Positions 24,236-32,427 of a DNA stretch of 36,356 nt are shown here, one piece after another. The position numbers and the translations under genes were made by a program. Position 1 is the first letter of the stretch. The number at the start of each line of letters is the position of its first letter. The stretch is from Rubrivivax sp. (GTDB lineage: Bacteria; Pseudomonadota; Gammaproteobacteria; Burkholderiales; Burkholderiaceae_C), in assembly GCA_027489455.1 (NCBI GenBank), contig JAIXZR010000265.1:1-36356 (forward strand), in the 5' to 3' direction. The notes below the pieces were generated by a model. It had not been told where the DNA came from. It saw nothing but the letters and a program-made list of their open reading frames with translations, and did no database searches.

Positions 24236-25839
24236 ACGTCCCGCCCGCACTTCTCCCGCTCCAGGGCCCCGTCTTCCGGGGCCTGTGGCTGGCCTGGCTG
24301 GCCGCCAACCTGACGATGTGGATGAACGACGTCGCTGCCGCCTGGCTGATGACGACGCTCACCACCAGCCCGGTGATGGTGGCCCTGGTGCAGACGGCTT
24401 CGACGCTGCCGGTGTTCCTGCTCGGCCTGCCCAGCGGCGCGATGGCCGACATCGTCGACCGCCGGCGCTACTTCGCGGCCACGCAGCTGTGGGTGGCGGT
24501 GAACGCGCTGCTGTTGGCCGCGCTGTCCCTGGCCGGTGAACTGACGGCGCCCCTGCTGTTGCTGCTCACCTTCACCAACGGCATCGGTCTGGCACTGCGC
24601 TGGCCGGTGTTCGCGGCCATCGTGCCGCAGGTGGTGCCGCGGCCGCAGATGCCGCAGGCGCTGGCGCTGAACGGCATCGCGATGAACCTCTCGCGCGTGG
24701 TGGGGCCGGTACTGGCGGGCAGCCTGATCACCGCCGTCAGCCCGGCAGCGGTGTTCGTGCTCAACGCGCTGCTGGCTGGCGTGGCCTTTGCGCTGGTGCT
24801 GCGCTGGAAGAGCGAAGCCCGCGCCAGCACGCTGCCGGGCGAGCGCTTCGTCGGGGCCATGCGCGTGGGCTTGAACTTCGCCCGCCAGTCGCCGCGGCTC
24901 AAGGCCGTGCTGCTGCGGGTGTTCCTTTTCTTCCTGCAGTCCACGGCGCTGATGGCGCTGCTGCCGCTGGTGGCGGCCGGGCTGCAGGGCGGCGGGGCCG
25001 GCAGCTTCACGGTGATGCTGTCCTGCCTGGGCGTGGGCGCCATCTATGCCGCGCTGCGATTCCCCAAGTGGCGCGAGAAGTACGACCGCGATGCCTTCGT
25101 GCGCATCGGCACGGCGGTGCATGCGCTGGGCTCGTGTGCGGTGGTGGCCGTGCCGCAGTGGTGGCTGGCGCTGCCGCTGATGGTGCTGCTGGGCATGGCC
25201 TGGATCTCCGTGGCCAACTCGCTGGCTGTGGCGGCGCAGATGGCGATGCCGGACTGGGTGCGCGCCCGCGGCATGTCGCTCTACCAGATGGCGCTGATGG
25301 GCGGCGCCGCGGCCGGCAGCCTGCTGTGGGGCCAGGTGGCCGACACGCTGGGCGTGCGCGATGCCGTGCTGGCGGCGGCGGCCTTCGGCGGCGTGGTGCT
25401 GCTGGCCACCCGGCGCCTGAGTGTGGAAGGCGACGAGGACCTGGACTTCACCCCCGCTGCCGTGCGGGCCGCAGCCGAGCCGGCCTTCCCGATCGCGCCC
25501 GATGCCGGCCCGGTGATGGTGACGCTGGAATACCAGATCGATCCGGCGCGGGCCGAAGCCTTCAGCGCAGTGATGCAGCGCACCCGCCAGGCGCGGCTGC
25601 GGCAGGGCGCGCTGTCCTGGGGCCTGTTCCGCGACGTGTCGGTGCCGGGCCGCTACATCGAGTACTTCGTCGACGAGAGCTGGGTCGAGCACAAGCGCCG
25701 GCTGGAGCGCTTCACCGCCGCCGATGCCGAGCTGCGCGCACAACGCATGGCCTTCCACCTGGGCCCGGAGCCGCCGCTGCTGCGGCGCTACGTCGGCGAC
25801 ACCGAGACGCCCCCGACAGCCGAGCGCCCCCTGGCCTGA
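24232..25839 (+). CDS. MFS exporter of the MFS_3/EntS-like type with ABM-like C-terminal domain
   Basis: This 535-residue major-facilitator protein has about 12 transmembrane helices (residues 15-400). The first loop NLTMWMNDVAAAWLM and PSGAMADIVDRRRY are typical of the MFS_3 (transmembrane secretion effector) family. The soluble C-terminal part (about 420-535) has an antibiotic-biosynthesis-monooxygenase-like ferredoxin fold, with VTLEYQIDPARAEAF and YIEYFVDESWVEH; this tail is usual in the family. The TTG at 24232 overlaps the tctA stop and gives a sensible N-terminus. Substrate unknown. Confidence 0.88.
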   Translation: MNVPPALLPLQGPVFRGLWLAWLAANLTMWMNDVAAAWLMTTLTTSPVMVALVQTASTLPVFLLGLPSGAMADIVDRRRYFAATQLWVAVNALLLAALSLAGELTAPLLLLLTFTNGIGLALRWPVFAAIVPQVVPRPQMPQALALNGIAMNLSRVVGPVLAGSLITAVSPAAVFVLNALLAGVAFALVLRWKSEARASTLPGERFVGAMRVGLNFARQSPRLKAVLLRVFLFFLQSTALMALLPLVAAGLQGGGAGSFTVMLSCLGVGAIYAALRFPKWREKYDRDAFVRIGTAVHALGSCAVVAVPQWWLALPLMVLLGMAWISVANSLAVAAQMAMPDWVRARGMSLYQMALMGGAAAGSLLWGQVADTLGVRDAVLAAAAFGGVVLLATRRLSVEGDEDLDFTPAAVRAAAEPAFPIAPDAGPVMVTLEYQIDPARAEAFSAVMQRTRQARLRQGALSWGLFRDVSVPGRYIEYFVDESWVEHKRRLERFTAADAELRAQRMAFHLGPEPPLLRRYVGDTETPPTAERPLA

Positions 25840-25912
25840 AGCGCGGGGCGGACGGGCCTTGGCCGACAGGCAACAATGCAGCCCGCGCCGCAGTGGCGTG
25901 GAGGGAACGCGC

Positions 25913-26701
25913 GTGGATCTGGGAATTGCAGGGCGCTGGGCGCTGGTGTGTGCGGCCAGCAAGGGCCTGGGCAAGGGCTGCGCCGCGGCGCTGGTGCGCG
26001 AAGGCGTTAACGTGGTCGTGACGGCCCGGGGCGACGCCGCGCTGCAGGCCACCGCGGCCGAGCTGCGGGCCCTGAACCCGGCCGTGCAGGTGCTGGCCGT
26101 GGCCGGCGACATCACGAGCGCCGAGGGCCGCGCCGCTGCGCTGGCGGCCTGCCCGCAGGTGGACATCCTGGTCAACAACGCCGGTGGCCCACCGCCGGGC
26201 GATTTTCGCGACTGGGACCGCGACACCTGGGTGAAGGCGCTGGACGCCAACATGCTGACGCCGATCGCGCTGATCCAGGCCGTGATCGACCCGATGGCGG
26301 CGCGCGGCTTCGGCCGCATCGTCAACATCACCTCGGCGGCGGTGAAGGCGCCGATCGACGTGCTGGGGCTGAGCAACGGTGCACGCTCGGGGCTCACGGG
26401 CTTCGTCGCCGGCTTGGCGCGCCAGCCGCGCGTGGCAGGCGCCAACGTGACGATCAACAACCTGCTGCCCGGCCCCTTCGACACCGACCGGCTGCGCGCC
26501 ACCGCCGTGGGTGCAGCGGCCAAGAGCGGCCAGACGGTCGACGAGGTGCTGGCGCAACGGCGCCGTGCCAACCCCAGCGGCCGCTTCGGCACGGCCGAGG
26601 AGTTCGGCGCCTACTGTGCTTTCCTGTGCAGCGTGCACGCCGGTTACGTCACTGGCCAGAACCTGCTGCTGGACGGCGGCGCCTACCCCGGCAGCTTCTG
26701 A
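25913..26701 (+). CDS. Atypical short-chain dehydrogenase (BKR-like SDR)
   Basis: This 262-residue SDR fold protein has a nucleotide loop ALVCAASKGLGKG (11-21) with Ala in place of the first Gly. NNAGGPPPGDF follows near residues 87-97, then N/S residues (VNITSAA). The YxxxK position reads SNGAR (154-158), so both catalytic Tyr and Lys appear replaced (Ser154, Arg158). This matches an SDR subgroup known to lack the classical tetrad. The GTG at 25913 has GGAGGG at 25900-25905. A -10-like AACAAT lies at 25872-25877. The 3' end overlaps the convergent DMT gene by 19 bases. Activity and substrate are unknown. Confidence 0.86.
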   Translation: MDLGIAGRWALVCAASKGLGKGCAAALVREGVNVVVTARGDAALQATAAELRALNPAVQVLAVAGDITSAEGRAAALAACPQVDILVNNAGGPPPGDFRDWDRDTWVKALDANMLTPIALIQAVIDPMAARGFGRIVNITSAAVKAPIDVLGLSNGARSGLTGFVAGLARQPRVAGANVTINNLLPGPFDTDRLRATAVGAAAKSGQTVDEVLAQRRRANPSGRFGTAEEFGAYCAFLCSVHAGYVTGQNLLLDGGAYPGSF

Positions 26702-27654
26702 TCGCGGCGCGGTGCCGCGCGGCCGGTGGACACCACGATGCCACCGGCAATCAGCACGAAAGCCAGCGCGTGGTAGGGCTGCGGTGCGTCGCCCAGCACC
26801 CATGCCGACAGCACCGCCGCAAACAGCGGGGTGAGGTTGTTGAAGAAGCCGGCCAGCGCCGGGCCGCCCGCCGCCACGCCCAGGCCCCAGCAGCGGTAGG
26901 CGATGATCGATGCGCCTACCGATACGTACAGCAGCGCCGCCACCACGCCCGGGCTCCAGCGCACGGGCGCGGCGCCCCAGGCCTGCTCAGCCGCGCTGAA
27001 ACTGGCCGCCGCCAACAGGCCGAACAGCGTCTGCACCAGCAGGAAGCTGGCCCAGTCCCATGGCGGGCGCTGGTCGCCCTGCATGTGCGCCGGCGGGCGC
27101 GCCAGCAGCCAGCTGTAGAAGGCCCAGCCGATCACGGCCAGCAGCATCAGAAGATCACCCTGCACGAACTGCACCTGCACCAGGGCGTCCCAGCGGCCCC
27201 GGCCGATCACCAGCAGCACGCCCAGCAGGCCCAGCGCCGCGCCCAGCAGCTGCCGCGGCTGCGGCTTTTCGCCGAAGAACAGCGCCCCGACGGCCAGCAT
27301 CCACACCGGCAGGCTGGCGCCCACCAGCGTGACGTTGATGGGTGTGGACGTGACCACGGCGGCGTACTGCAGCGCGTTGAAGAAGCCCACGCCCAGCAGC
27401 CCGGTGGCCAGCAGGTAGGGCCAGCGCGCCCGCACCTGGCGCCAGGTCTGCGGCCAGGGGCGCAGGCTGCGCCAGGCGATGGCCAGCAGGAACAGCGCCG
27501 TGAGCGTCCAGCGCAGGAAGTTCAGCGTCAGCGGCGGCACCTGGCCCACCATCAGTCGGCCGACCACGGCATTGCCGGCCCACATCAGGGGCGGGATGCT
27601 CAGCAGCAGGGCCACGCGCAGGGTCAGCAGGTTGCCGGGGGCAGGGGTCGTCAA
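26683..27654 (-). CDS. DMT-superfamily (EamA) transporter
   Basis: This 323-residue protein has ten predicted transmembrane helices in two EamA repeats (about 10-145 and 165-305), typical of drug/metabolite exporters. Recognisable segments are MWAGNAVVGRL and NFLRWTLTALFLL in repeat 1, and GVAAGGPALAGFFNNLTPLFAAVLSAWVLG in repeat 2 (quoted in part: FFNNLTPLFA). The start is TTG at 27654, 15 bases after the DUF2007 stop. An earlier start is impossible because that stop codon is in the same frame. The C-terminal 19 bases overlap the convergent SDR gene. Substrate unknown. Confidence 0.9.
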   Translation of the reverse strand: MTTPAPGNLLTLRVALLLSIPPLMWAGNAVVGRLMVGQVPPLTLNFLRWTLTALFLLAIAWRSLRPWPQTWRQVRARWPYLLATGLLGVGFFNALQYAAVVTSTPINVTLVGASLPVWMLAVGALFFGEKPQPRQLLGAALGLLGVLLVIGRGRWDALVQVQFVQGDLLMLLAVIGWAFYSWLLARPPAHMQGDQRPPWDWASFLLVQTLFGLLAAASFSAAEQAWGAAPVRWSPGVVAALLYVSVGASIIAYRCWGLGVAAGGPALAGFFNNLTPLFAAVLSAWVLGDAPQPYHALAFVLIAGGIVVSTGRAAPRRDQKLPG

Positions 27655-27669
27655 GGTGGCGGGCTCGGG

Positions 27670-27975
27670 TCAGGCGGGCATGTCGGCGCCGCAGTTCCAG
27701 CACTGCTCGAACGGGCCTTCGACGATCTCATGGCACTGGCTGCAGGCCCAGACGCGGTGCGGCAGCCGGCGCCAGCTCTCCAGCAGGGCCAGGGCCCGAT
27801 CGCGGTCGTCGGCATCGTCGACCCAGACCTCGGGCAGCGCCTGGTCGGGCGGGATCTGCCCGGCGATGCCGCTGGCAAAGGCGCGCTGCACCGTGCTGCC
27901 GATGCCGGCCGCCGTGAGCTGGTCGGCCCACAGGGTGGCCAGGGCCAGGTTGGGAGCTTGAAGTAATCGTTTCAT
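27670..27975 (-). CDS. DUF2007 domain plus zinc ribbon protein
   Basis: This small 101-residue cytoplasmic protein opens with a DUF2007 (PII-like ferredoxin fold) domain: MKRLLQAPNLALATLWADQL, then VQRAFASGIAGQIPP, with VWVDDADDRDRAL. The tail is a zinc ribbon with two CxxC pairs (WACSQCHE and CWNCGAD). Its function is unknown; family members are called putative signal transducers. The ATG at 27973-27975 begins the conserved part. It lies 15 bases upstream of the DMT gene on the same strand. Confidence 0.85.
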   Translation of the reverse strand: MKRLLQAPNLALATLWADQLTAAGIGSTVQRAFASGIAGQIPPDQALPEVWVDDADDRDRALALLESWRRLPHRVWACSQCHEIVEGPFEQCWNCGADMPA

Positions 27976-28073
27976 GGCGGGTCGTGACAGTCGGCGATGG
28001 TGCCACGCTGTCCGCAAGACCATCGCTTAAGCTTCACTCAGCCCCGCATCCCACGACATTCCAGGAGAACACC

Positions 28074-29057
28074 ATGCCGCTTGCCATCCAGATCAACGCC
28101 TTCGGCGGGCCCGAGGAGCTTCGCCTGGTCGAAGTTGCCGTCGGCGACCCCGGCCCGGGCGAAGTGCGGCTGCGCCACCATGCCAGCGGCCTGAACTACA
28201 TCGACGTCTATCAGCGCACCGGTCTGTACCCGAACGCGCTGCCGCTGACGCTGGGGATGGAAGGCGCCGGCGTGATCGAGGCCGTGGGCGCCGGCGTCAG
28301 CCACCTGGCTGTTGGCGATCGCGCCGCCTACGCCGCCAACCCACCCGGCAGCTACAGCGAAGTGCGCGTGATGCCGGCGAAGAACGTCGTGCGACTGCCG
28401 GATGCCATCGATTTCGACACCGCCGCGGGCATGATGCTCAAGGGCCTGACCGCGCAGTACCTGCTGAAGAAGACGCGGCCCGTCGAAGGCCTGGAGGCCG
28501 GTGACTTCGTGCTCTTCCATGCCGCTGCCGGCGGCGTGGGCTTGATCGCGTGCCAGTGGGCGCGGGCGTTGGGCCTGCAGCTCATCGGCACCGCCGGCAG
28601 CGCCGCCAAGTGCGCGCTGGCGTTGGCGCATGGCGCAGCGCATGCCATCGACTACAGCCGCCAGGATTTCGTCGCCGAGGTCAAGCGCATCACCGGCGGG
28701 CGCGGCGTGAAGGTGGTGTACGACTCGGTGGGCAAGGACACCTTCGACAAAAGCCTGGAGTGCCTGCGGCCGTTCGGGCTGATGGCCAGCTTCGGCAATG
28801 CTTCCGGCCCGGTGCCGCCCTTTGCGCCAGGGGCGCTGGGGCCCAAGGGGTCGCTGTACTTGACGCGCCAGACCCTGTTTACCCACATCGCCACCCGCGA
28901 AGCCACGCAGGCGATGGCCGACGACCTGTTCGCGGTGGTGGGCAGCGGCGAGGTGAAGATCCGCATCGATCAGCGCTACCCGCTGGCGCAGGTGGCGCAG
29001 GCGCATCGTGATCTGGAAGCCCGCAAGACGACGGGCTCGACGGTGCTGGAAATCTAG
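28074..29057 (+). CDS. Quinone oxidoreductase, zeta-crystallin type
   Basis: This 327-residue NADPH:quinone reductase of the zinc-independent MDR superfamily has an N-terminal GroES-like domain (LNYIDVYQRTGLYP, GMEGAGVIEAVG) and a Rossmann domain with the NADPH loop HAAAGGVGL near residue 145. VVYDSVGKDTF and SFGNASGPV follow, typical of QorA. The ATG at 28074 has AGGAG at 28063-28067. It catalyses one-electron or two-electron reduction of quinones with NADPH in the cytoplasm. It stands alone and converges on ppiC, with a strong palindrome between them. Confidence 0.93.
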   Translation: MPLAIQINAFGGPEELRLVEVAVGDPGPGEVRLRHHASGLNYIDVYQRTGLYPNALPLTLGMEGAGVIEAVGAGVSHLAVGDRAAYAANPPGSYSEVRVMPAKNVVRLPDAIDFDTAAGMMLKGLTAQYLLKKTRPVEGLEAGDFVLFHAAAGGVGLIACQWARALGLQLIGTAGSAAKCALALAHGAAHAIDYSRQDFVAEVKRITGGRGVKVVYDSVGKDTFDKSLECLRPFGLMASFGNASGPVPPFAPGALGPKGSLYLTRQTLFTHIATREATQAMADDLFAVVGSGEVKIRIDQRYPLAQVAQAHRDLEARKTTGSTVLEI

Positions 29058-29058
29058 G

Positions 29059-29104
29059 CCAGTGCCCAGCCGGGCCCCGGGGCCCGGCCAGCCGGCATCA
29101 CTGG
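29059..29104. terminator. Bidirectional terminator-like palindrome between qor-type gene and ppiC
   Basis: A perfect 20-base palindrome of G and C only spans 29069-29088. It is enclosed by a second inverted repeat, CCAGTG (29059-29064) with CACTGG (29099-29104). The structure lies exactly between the two convergent genes, overlapping the last codons of ppiC. It lacks T-tracts. Confidence 0.5.
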
Positions 29105-29886
29105 CTGAACTTGTAGTCCGTCTTGGCCTTGCTGCGCAGTTCGTCCTGGTAGCGCTGCATGTTGACCTGCTCGATGCGCTGCTTGATCTGCGCCTTCACG
29201 TCGTCGAAGGGCGGGAAGCTGGCTTCACGCGTGTCTTCCAGGCGGATGATGTGCCAGCCGAACTGGCTCTTGACCGGGGCTTCGGTGGTCTGGCCCTTCT
29301 GCAGCTTCACCATCGCGGCGCTGAACTCGGGCACGTAGCTTTCGGGCTTGGCGAAGTCCAGGTCGCCGCCGTTGGCGCCCGACCCCGGGTCCTTCGAGTT
29401 GGCTTTGGCCAGGTCCTCGAACTTGGCGCCGGCCTTCAGCTGGGCCAGCAGAGCCTTGGCTTCTTCTTCCTTCTCGACCAGGATGTGCCGGGCGCGGTAC
29501 TCGGTGCCGGTGGACTGGGCCTTGAACTTGTCGTACTCGACCTTCGCGGCGGCGTCGGTGACGGGGTTCTTCTTGCGCCAGTCTTCGAACAGCTCGCGGA
29601 TCAGGATGCTCTGGCGCGCCAGTTCCATCTGCGCCTTGAAATCGGCCGAGGCGCCGATGCCGCGCTTTTCAGCTTCCTGGGCAAAGATCTCGCGGATCAC
29701 CGCCTGGTCACGCGCCTGGCCCTGCATCTCGGGGGTGATCTGCTGGCCGGAGCGCTGGGCCTGCTGCAGCAGCAGGTCGGCACGCGCCTTGGGCACGGCC
29801 TTGCCGTTGACGGTGGCGATGTTCTGGGCCATCACCGCCAGCGGCAACAGGGCCACGGCAAGCACGGCAAGGGTCTTGGATTTCAT
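29098..29886 (-). CDS. Periplasmic peptidyl-prolyl isomerase, PpiC/parvulin type
   Basis: This 262-residue foldase has a signal peptide (MKSKTLAVLAVALLPLAVMA) and a SurA-N-like helical chaperone region (about 25-125). One parvulin domain follows (about 128-225), with RARHILVEKEEEA, GGDLDFAKPE and FGWHIIRLEDT. It should assist folding of outer-membrane and periplasmic proteins. The mature N-terminus begins near QNIATVNG. It lies 102 bases downstream of bolA on the same strand, a common Burkholderiales neighbourhood. No clear ribosome-binding site precedes ATG 29886. Confidence 0.93.
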   Translation of the reverse strand: MKSKTLAVLAVALLPLAVMAQNIATVNGKAVPKARADLLLQQAQRSGQQITPEMQGQARDQAVIREIFAQEAEKRGIGASADFKAQMELARQSILIRELFEDWRKKNPVTDAAAKVEYDKFKAQSTGTEYRARHILVEKEEEAKALLAQLKAGAKFEDLAKANSKDPGSGANGGDLDFAKPESYVPEFSAAMVKLQKGQTTEAPVKSQFGWHIIRLEDTREASFPPFDDVKAQIKQRIEQVNMQRYQDELRSKAKTDYKFSQ

Positions 29887-29988
29887 GAACGGAGGGTCTT
29901 TGCAAAAGCGCCCGGGGCGGGCAGCGCGCCGATGGAGATCCGGCGGGTGGAAAGGTTCACTGGGGGGTGGGCGCCTGTCGAGGCGGGT

Positions 29989-30276
29989 TTACGCCTCTTC
30001 GGGCGTGCGGGTATCCAGCGCCAGCGCATGAACACCCAGGGCCTGCAGGGAACCCAAAGAATCATACACAAGGCGGTGTCGCGCCACCCGGCCCAGCCCC
30101 GTGAAGCGCGCGCTGCGCAGGCGCACCGTGTAGTGCCCCCCTTCGCGCGCGCCGGCGTGGCCGGCGTGCAGGTGGCTGTCGTCCTGCACTTCCAGCAGCG
30201 TTGGCGACAGGGCCGCCTGCAGGCGCCGGCGGATCTCGTCGGCCACCGGCCCGTGGCTACCGGGTCCGCCAGTCAA
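29989..30276 (-). CDS. bolA: BolA-family protein
   Basis: This small 95-residue BolA protein has the signature [11 protein letters not shown] and the later helix [14 protein letters not shown]. BolA proteins bind monothiol glutaredoxins and [2Fe-2S] clusters and influence cell shape and stress responses. The TTG at 30276 overlaps the msrB stop (TTGA), supporting translational coupling. An in-frame GTG at 30246 would give the more usual compact N-terminus ([10 protein letters not shown]) and is a serious alternative. It is co-directional with selO, msrB and ppiC. Confidence 0.9.
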   Translation of the reverse strand: MTGGPGSHGPVADEIRRRLQAALSPTLLEVQDDSHLHAGHAGAREGGHYTVRLRSARFTGLGRVARHRLVYDSLGSLQALGVHALALDTRTPEEA

Positions 30277-30722
30277 GCTGCGCCCCCGCCGTTTTCGGGC
30301 TTGAAGGCGATCGCGGCGGAGTTGATGCAGAAGCGCTCGCCGGTCGGCTCCGGGCCGTCTTCGAACACATGGCCCAGGTGCGTGCCGCAGCGGTTGCAGC
30401 GCACCTCGATGCGCACCATGCCGTGCGAATCGTCGCGCACGCGCTCCACCACCTCGCTGTTGATGGGTTCCCAATAACTGGGCCAGCCGCAGCCGGCGTC
30501 GAACTTGGTGCGCGATTCGAACAGCGGCGTGCCGCAGCCGACGCAGGCGTACTGGCCGGCGTCGAAGTGGTCCCAGTACTTGCCGGTGAAGGCGCGTTCG
30601 GTGGCTGCGTGGCGGGCCACCTGGTACTGCATCGGATCCAGGCTGGCACGCCATTCGGCGTCGCTCTTGCGTACCGGGTAGCGCGGGTCGTCATGCGGAT
30701 GCGGGGGCTTGGCAGAACTCAT
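30273..30722 (-). CDS. msrB: MsrB, methionine-R-sulfoxide reductase
   Basis: This 149-residue enzyme reduces methionine-R-sulfoxide in proteins, using thioredoxin. The structural zinc site is complete: CVGC (C60, C63) and CNRC (C109, C112). The catalytic cysteine is C132 in [13 protein letters not shown], with GCGWPSYW near 77-84. There is no signal peptide, so it is cytoplasmic. The ATG at 30722 overlaps the selO stop by 4 bases, and the stop overlaps the bolA start, so all three are linked. Confidence 0.96.
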   Translation of the reverse strand: MSSAKPPHPHDDPRYPVRKSDAEWRASLDPMQYQVARHAATERAFTGKYWDHFDAGQYACVGCGTPLFESRTKFDAGCGWPSYWEPINSEVVERVRDDSHGMVRIEVRCNRCGTHLGHVFEDGPEPTGERFCINSAAIAFKPENGGGAA

Positions 30723-32260
30723 GATGAGCAGGAAATCTCCAGGTGTTGGGCCCAGGCCGGCGGGAAGCCGGCATAGGGCTCGGGGTCGGGCAGGTCGGCC
30801 AGGCGTGGGTGTTCCTCGAACGGCTGCTGCAGCAGCTGATGCAGGCGCTGCACTTCGCTGAAGTCGCCAGCCTGCGCCTGCTGGATCGCGGTCTCGGCCA
30901 GGTGGTTGCGCAGCACGAACTTCGGGTTGACCCGGTCCATGCGCTGCTGGCGCTCGGCGTCGACGCTGTGTTCGGCCAGCAGCCGCGCACGGTACCGACC
31001 AGCCCAGGCATCGAAGGCCTCGCGGTCGATGAAGAGATCGCGCACGACGTCCTGAGCCGCTCCGGGTGCCGTGCTGAAGCGGCCCAGGCGGCGAAAGAAG
31101 ATGCTGAAGTCGACGCGCCCCGCGGCCATCAGGCGCAGGATCTCGTCGATCAAGGCCTGGTCGGCCATGCCGTCGGGGCTGGCCTGGGGCAGGCGGCGCA
31201 ACCCGAGCTTGGCGCGCCAGGCGTCGAGCATCGCGTCAGCGAAGGCGGCCTTGTACGGCTCCAGTGCCGCCAGGGCAGCGTCGCTGTCGCCAATGAGCGG
31301 CATCAGGCCCTGCGCCAGCGCGTGCAGGTTCCAGAACGCGACGCTGGGCTGGCGAGCCCAGGCATAGCGGCCCTGGTGGTCGCTGTGATTGCAGATGTGG
31401 CCCGGGTCGAAGGCGTCTAGGAAACCAAAGGGCCCGTAGTCCAGCGTCAGCCCCAGCAGCGACATGTTGTCGGTGTTCATCACCCCATGGCAGAAGCCCA
31501 GCGCCTGCCATTGCGCCAGCAGTCGGGCGGTGCGCAGCGTGACTTCCTGCAGCAGCGCCAGGTAGGGCTGCGCTGCGCCTTGCAGGGCGGGGAAGTAGCG
31601 TGCGAGGGTGGCGTCGGCCAATGCCTGCAGTGCGGCGGTGTCGGCTGCGGTGTGAGCGAAATGCTCGAAGTGGCCGAAGCGGAGGAAGCTGGGCGCCACG
31701 CGCGTGACGATGGCAGCGGTCTCCACCGTTTCGCGCCGCACTGGCAATGGCGAGCCCACCACGGCCAGGGCGCGCGTGGTCGGCACGCCCAGGGCATGCA
31801 TGGCTTCGGAGCACAGGAACTCCCGGATCGACGAGCGCAGCACGGCGCGGCCGTCGGCGCGACGCGAGTAGGGCGTGCTGCCCGCGCCCTTGAGCTGCAG
31901 CTCCATCGGGCCCGAGGGGGTGTCGATCTCGCCCAGCAGCAGCGCGCGGCCGTCACCCAGCTGCCCGGCCCAGACGCCGAACTGGTGGCCCGAATAGACC
32001 GTGGCCAGGCCCGGGCCGGCGCCTGCGGCCACCTGGTTGCCGGCCAGCACGGGCAGCGCTTCCGGGCTGTCCAGCCAGTCGCCCAGCCCCAGCGTGCGGG
32101 CCAGGGGTTCGCTGCGCGCCACCCACTGTGCGCCCGGCACCGGCTGCAGTGGTGGCCTGCTGCCGTAGGCTGCGCTCAGGCGCTCGAAGAAGCCGTCGTG
32201 GCGCCAGGTCAGGGCGACTGCCGGCGCGGGGGCGTCTGTGGGCATTGGAAGGCTGGCCAT
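30719..32260 (-). CDS. selO: SelO, protein adenylyltransferase (YdiU family)
   Basis: This 513-residue pseudokinase-fold enzyme transfers AMP from ATP to Ser/Thr/Tyr of target proteins under oxidative stress. Family motifs are [38 protein letters not shown] with the ATP-contacting Lys and Arg, REFLCSEAM, and the metal-site segment [12 protein letters not shown] then [10 protein letters not shown]. It ends in SCSS, where Cys sits at the selenocysteine position of animal SelO. I chose ATG 32260; a GTG at 32275 and an ATG at 32245 are in frame, and none has a clear ribosome-binding site. It leads the selO-msrB-bolA cluster. Confidence 0.94.
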   Translation of the reverse strand: MASLPMPTDAPAPAVALTWRHDGFFERLSAAYGSRPPLQPVPGAQWVARSEPLARTLGLGDWLDSPEALPVLAGNQVAAGAGPGLATVYSGHQFGVWAGQLGDGRALLLGEIDTPSGPMELQLKGAGSTPYSRRADGRAVLRSSIREFLCSEAMHALGVPTTRALAVVGSPLPVRRETVETAAIVTRVAPSFLRFGHFEHFAHTAADTAALQALADATLARYFPALQGAAQPYLALLQEVTLRTARLLAQWQALGFCHGVMNTDNMSLLGLTLDYGPFGFLDAFDPGHICNHSDHQGRYAWARQPSVAFWNLHALAQGLMPLIGDSDAALAALEPYKAAFADAMLDAWRAKLGLRRLPQASPDGMADQALIDEILRLMAAGRVDFSIFFRRLGRFSTAPGAAQDVVRDLFIDREAFDAWAGRYRARLLAEHSVDAERQQRMDRVNPKFVLRNHLAETAIQQAQAGDFSEVQRLHQLLQQPFEEHPRLADLPDPEPYAGFPPAWAQHLEISCSS

Positions 32261-32266
32261 CGCGGG

Positions 32267-32272
32267 ATTGTC
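32267..32272 (-). promoter_or_regulatory. Candidate -10 element of the selO-msrB-bolA unit
   Basis: On the minus strand GACAAT (4 of 6 to consensus) ends 6 bases before the ATG at 32260. This favours that start and a leaderless transcript over the GTG at 32275. Confidence 0.3.
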
Positions 32273-32351
32273 CACCGCGGCTGCTGCGGCGGTCGGACCG
32301 TGGGCGGGATGGCCACGGGGGCGGCGCTGTCTCGTCGGCGACAGGCCTTCG

Positions 32352-32379
32352 GGGTAGTCCCTGAGGGGAAGGGCTACCC
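32352..32379. repeat. Inverted repeat upstream of the ABC substrate-binding gene
   Basis: GGGTAG (32352-32357) and CTACCC (32374-32379) form an inverted repeat. Inner T-C-C and G-G-G bases can extend the stem. It lies 49 bases before the ATG at 32428 and could be an operator or an mRNA leader structure. Confidence 0.4.
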
Positions 32380-32427
32380 ACTTCCGCTACCTTCGCGCGG
32401 TTTGCAAATTTCCCTGGAGACAAGACC

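Noticed and set aside
24007-26592. Long minus-strand open frame opposite tctA, the MFS gene and the SDR gene
   Set aside because: It crosses three real plus-strand genes and has no recognisable motif. It is an antisense shadow of GC-rich codons.
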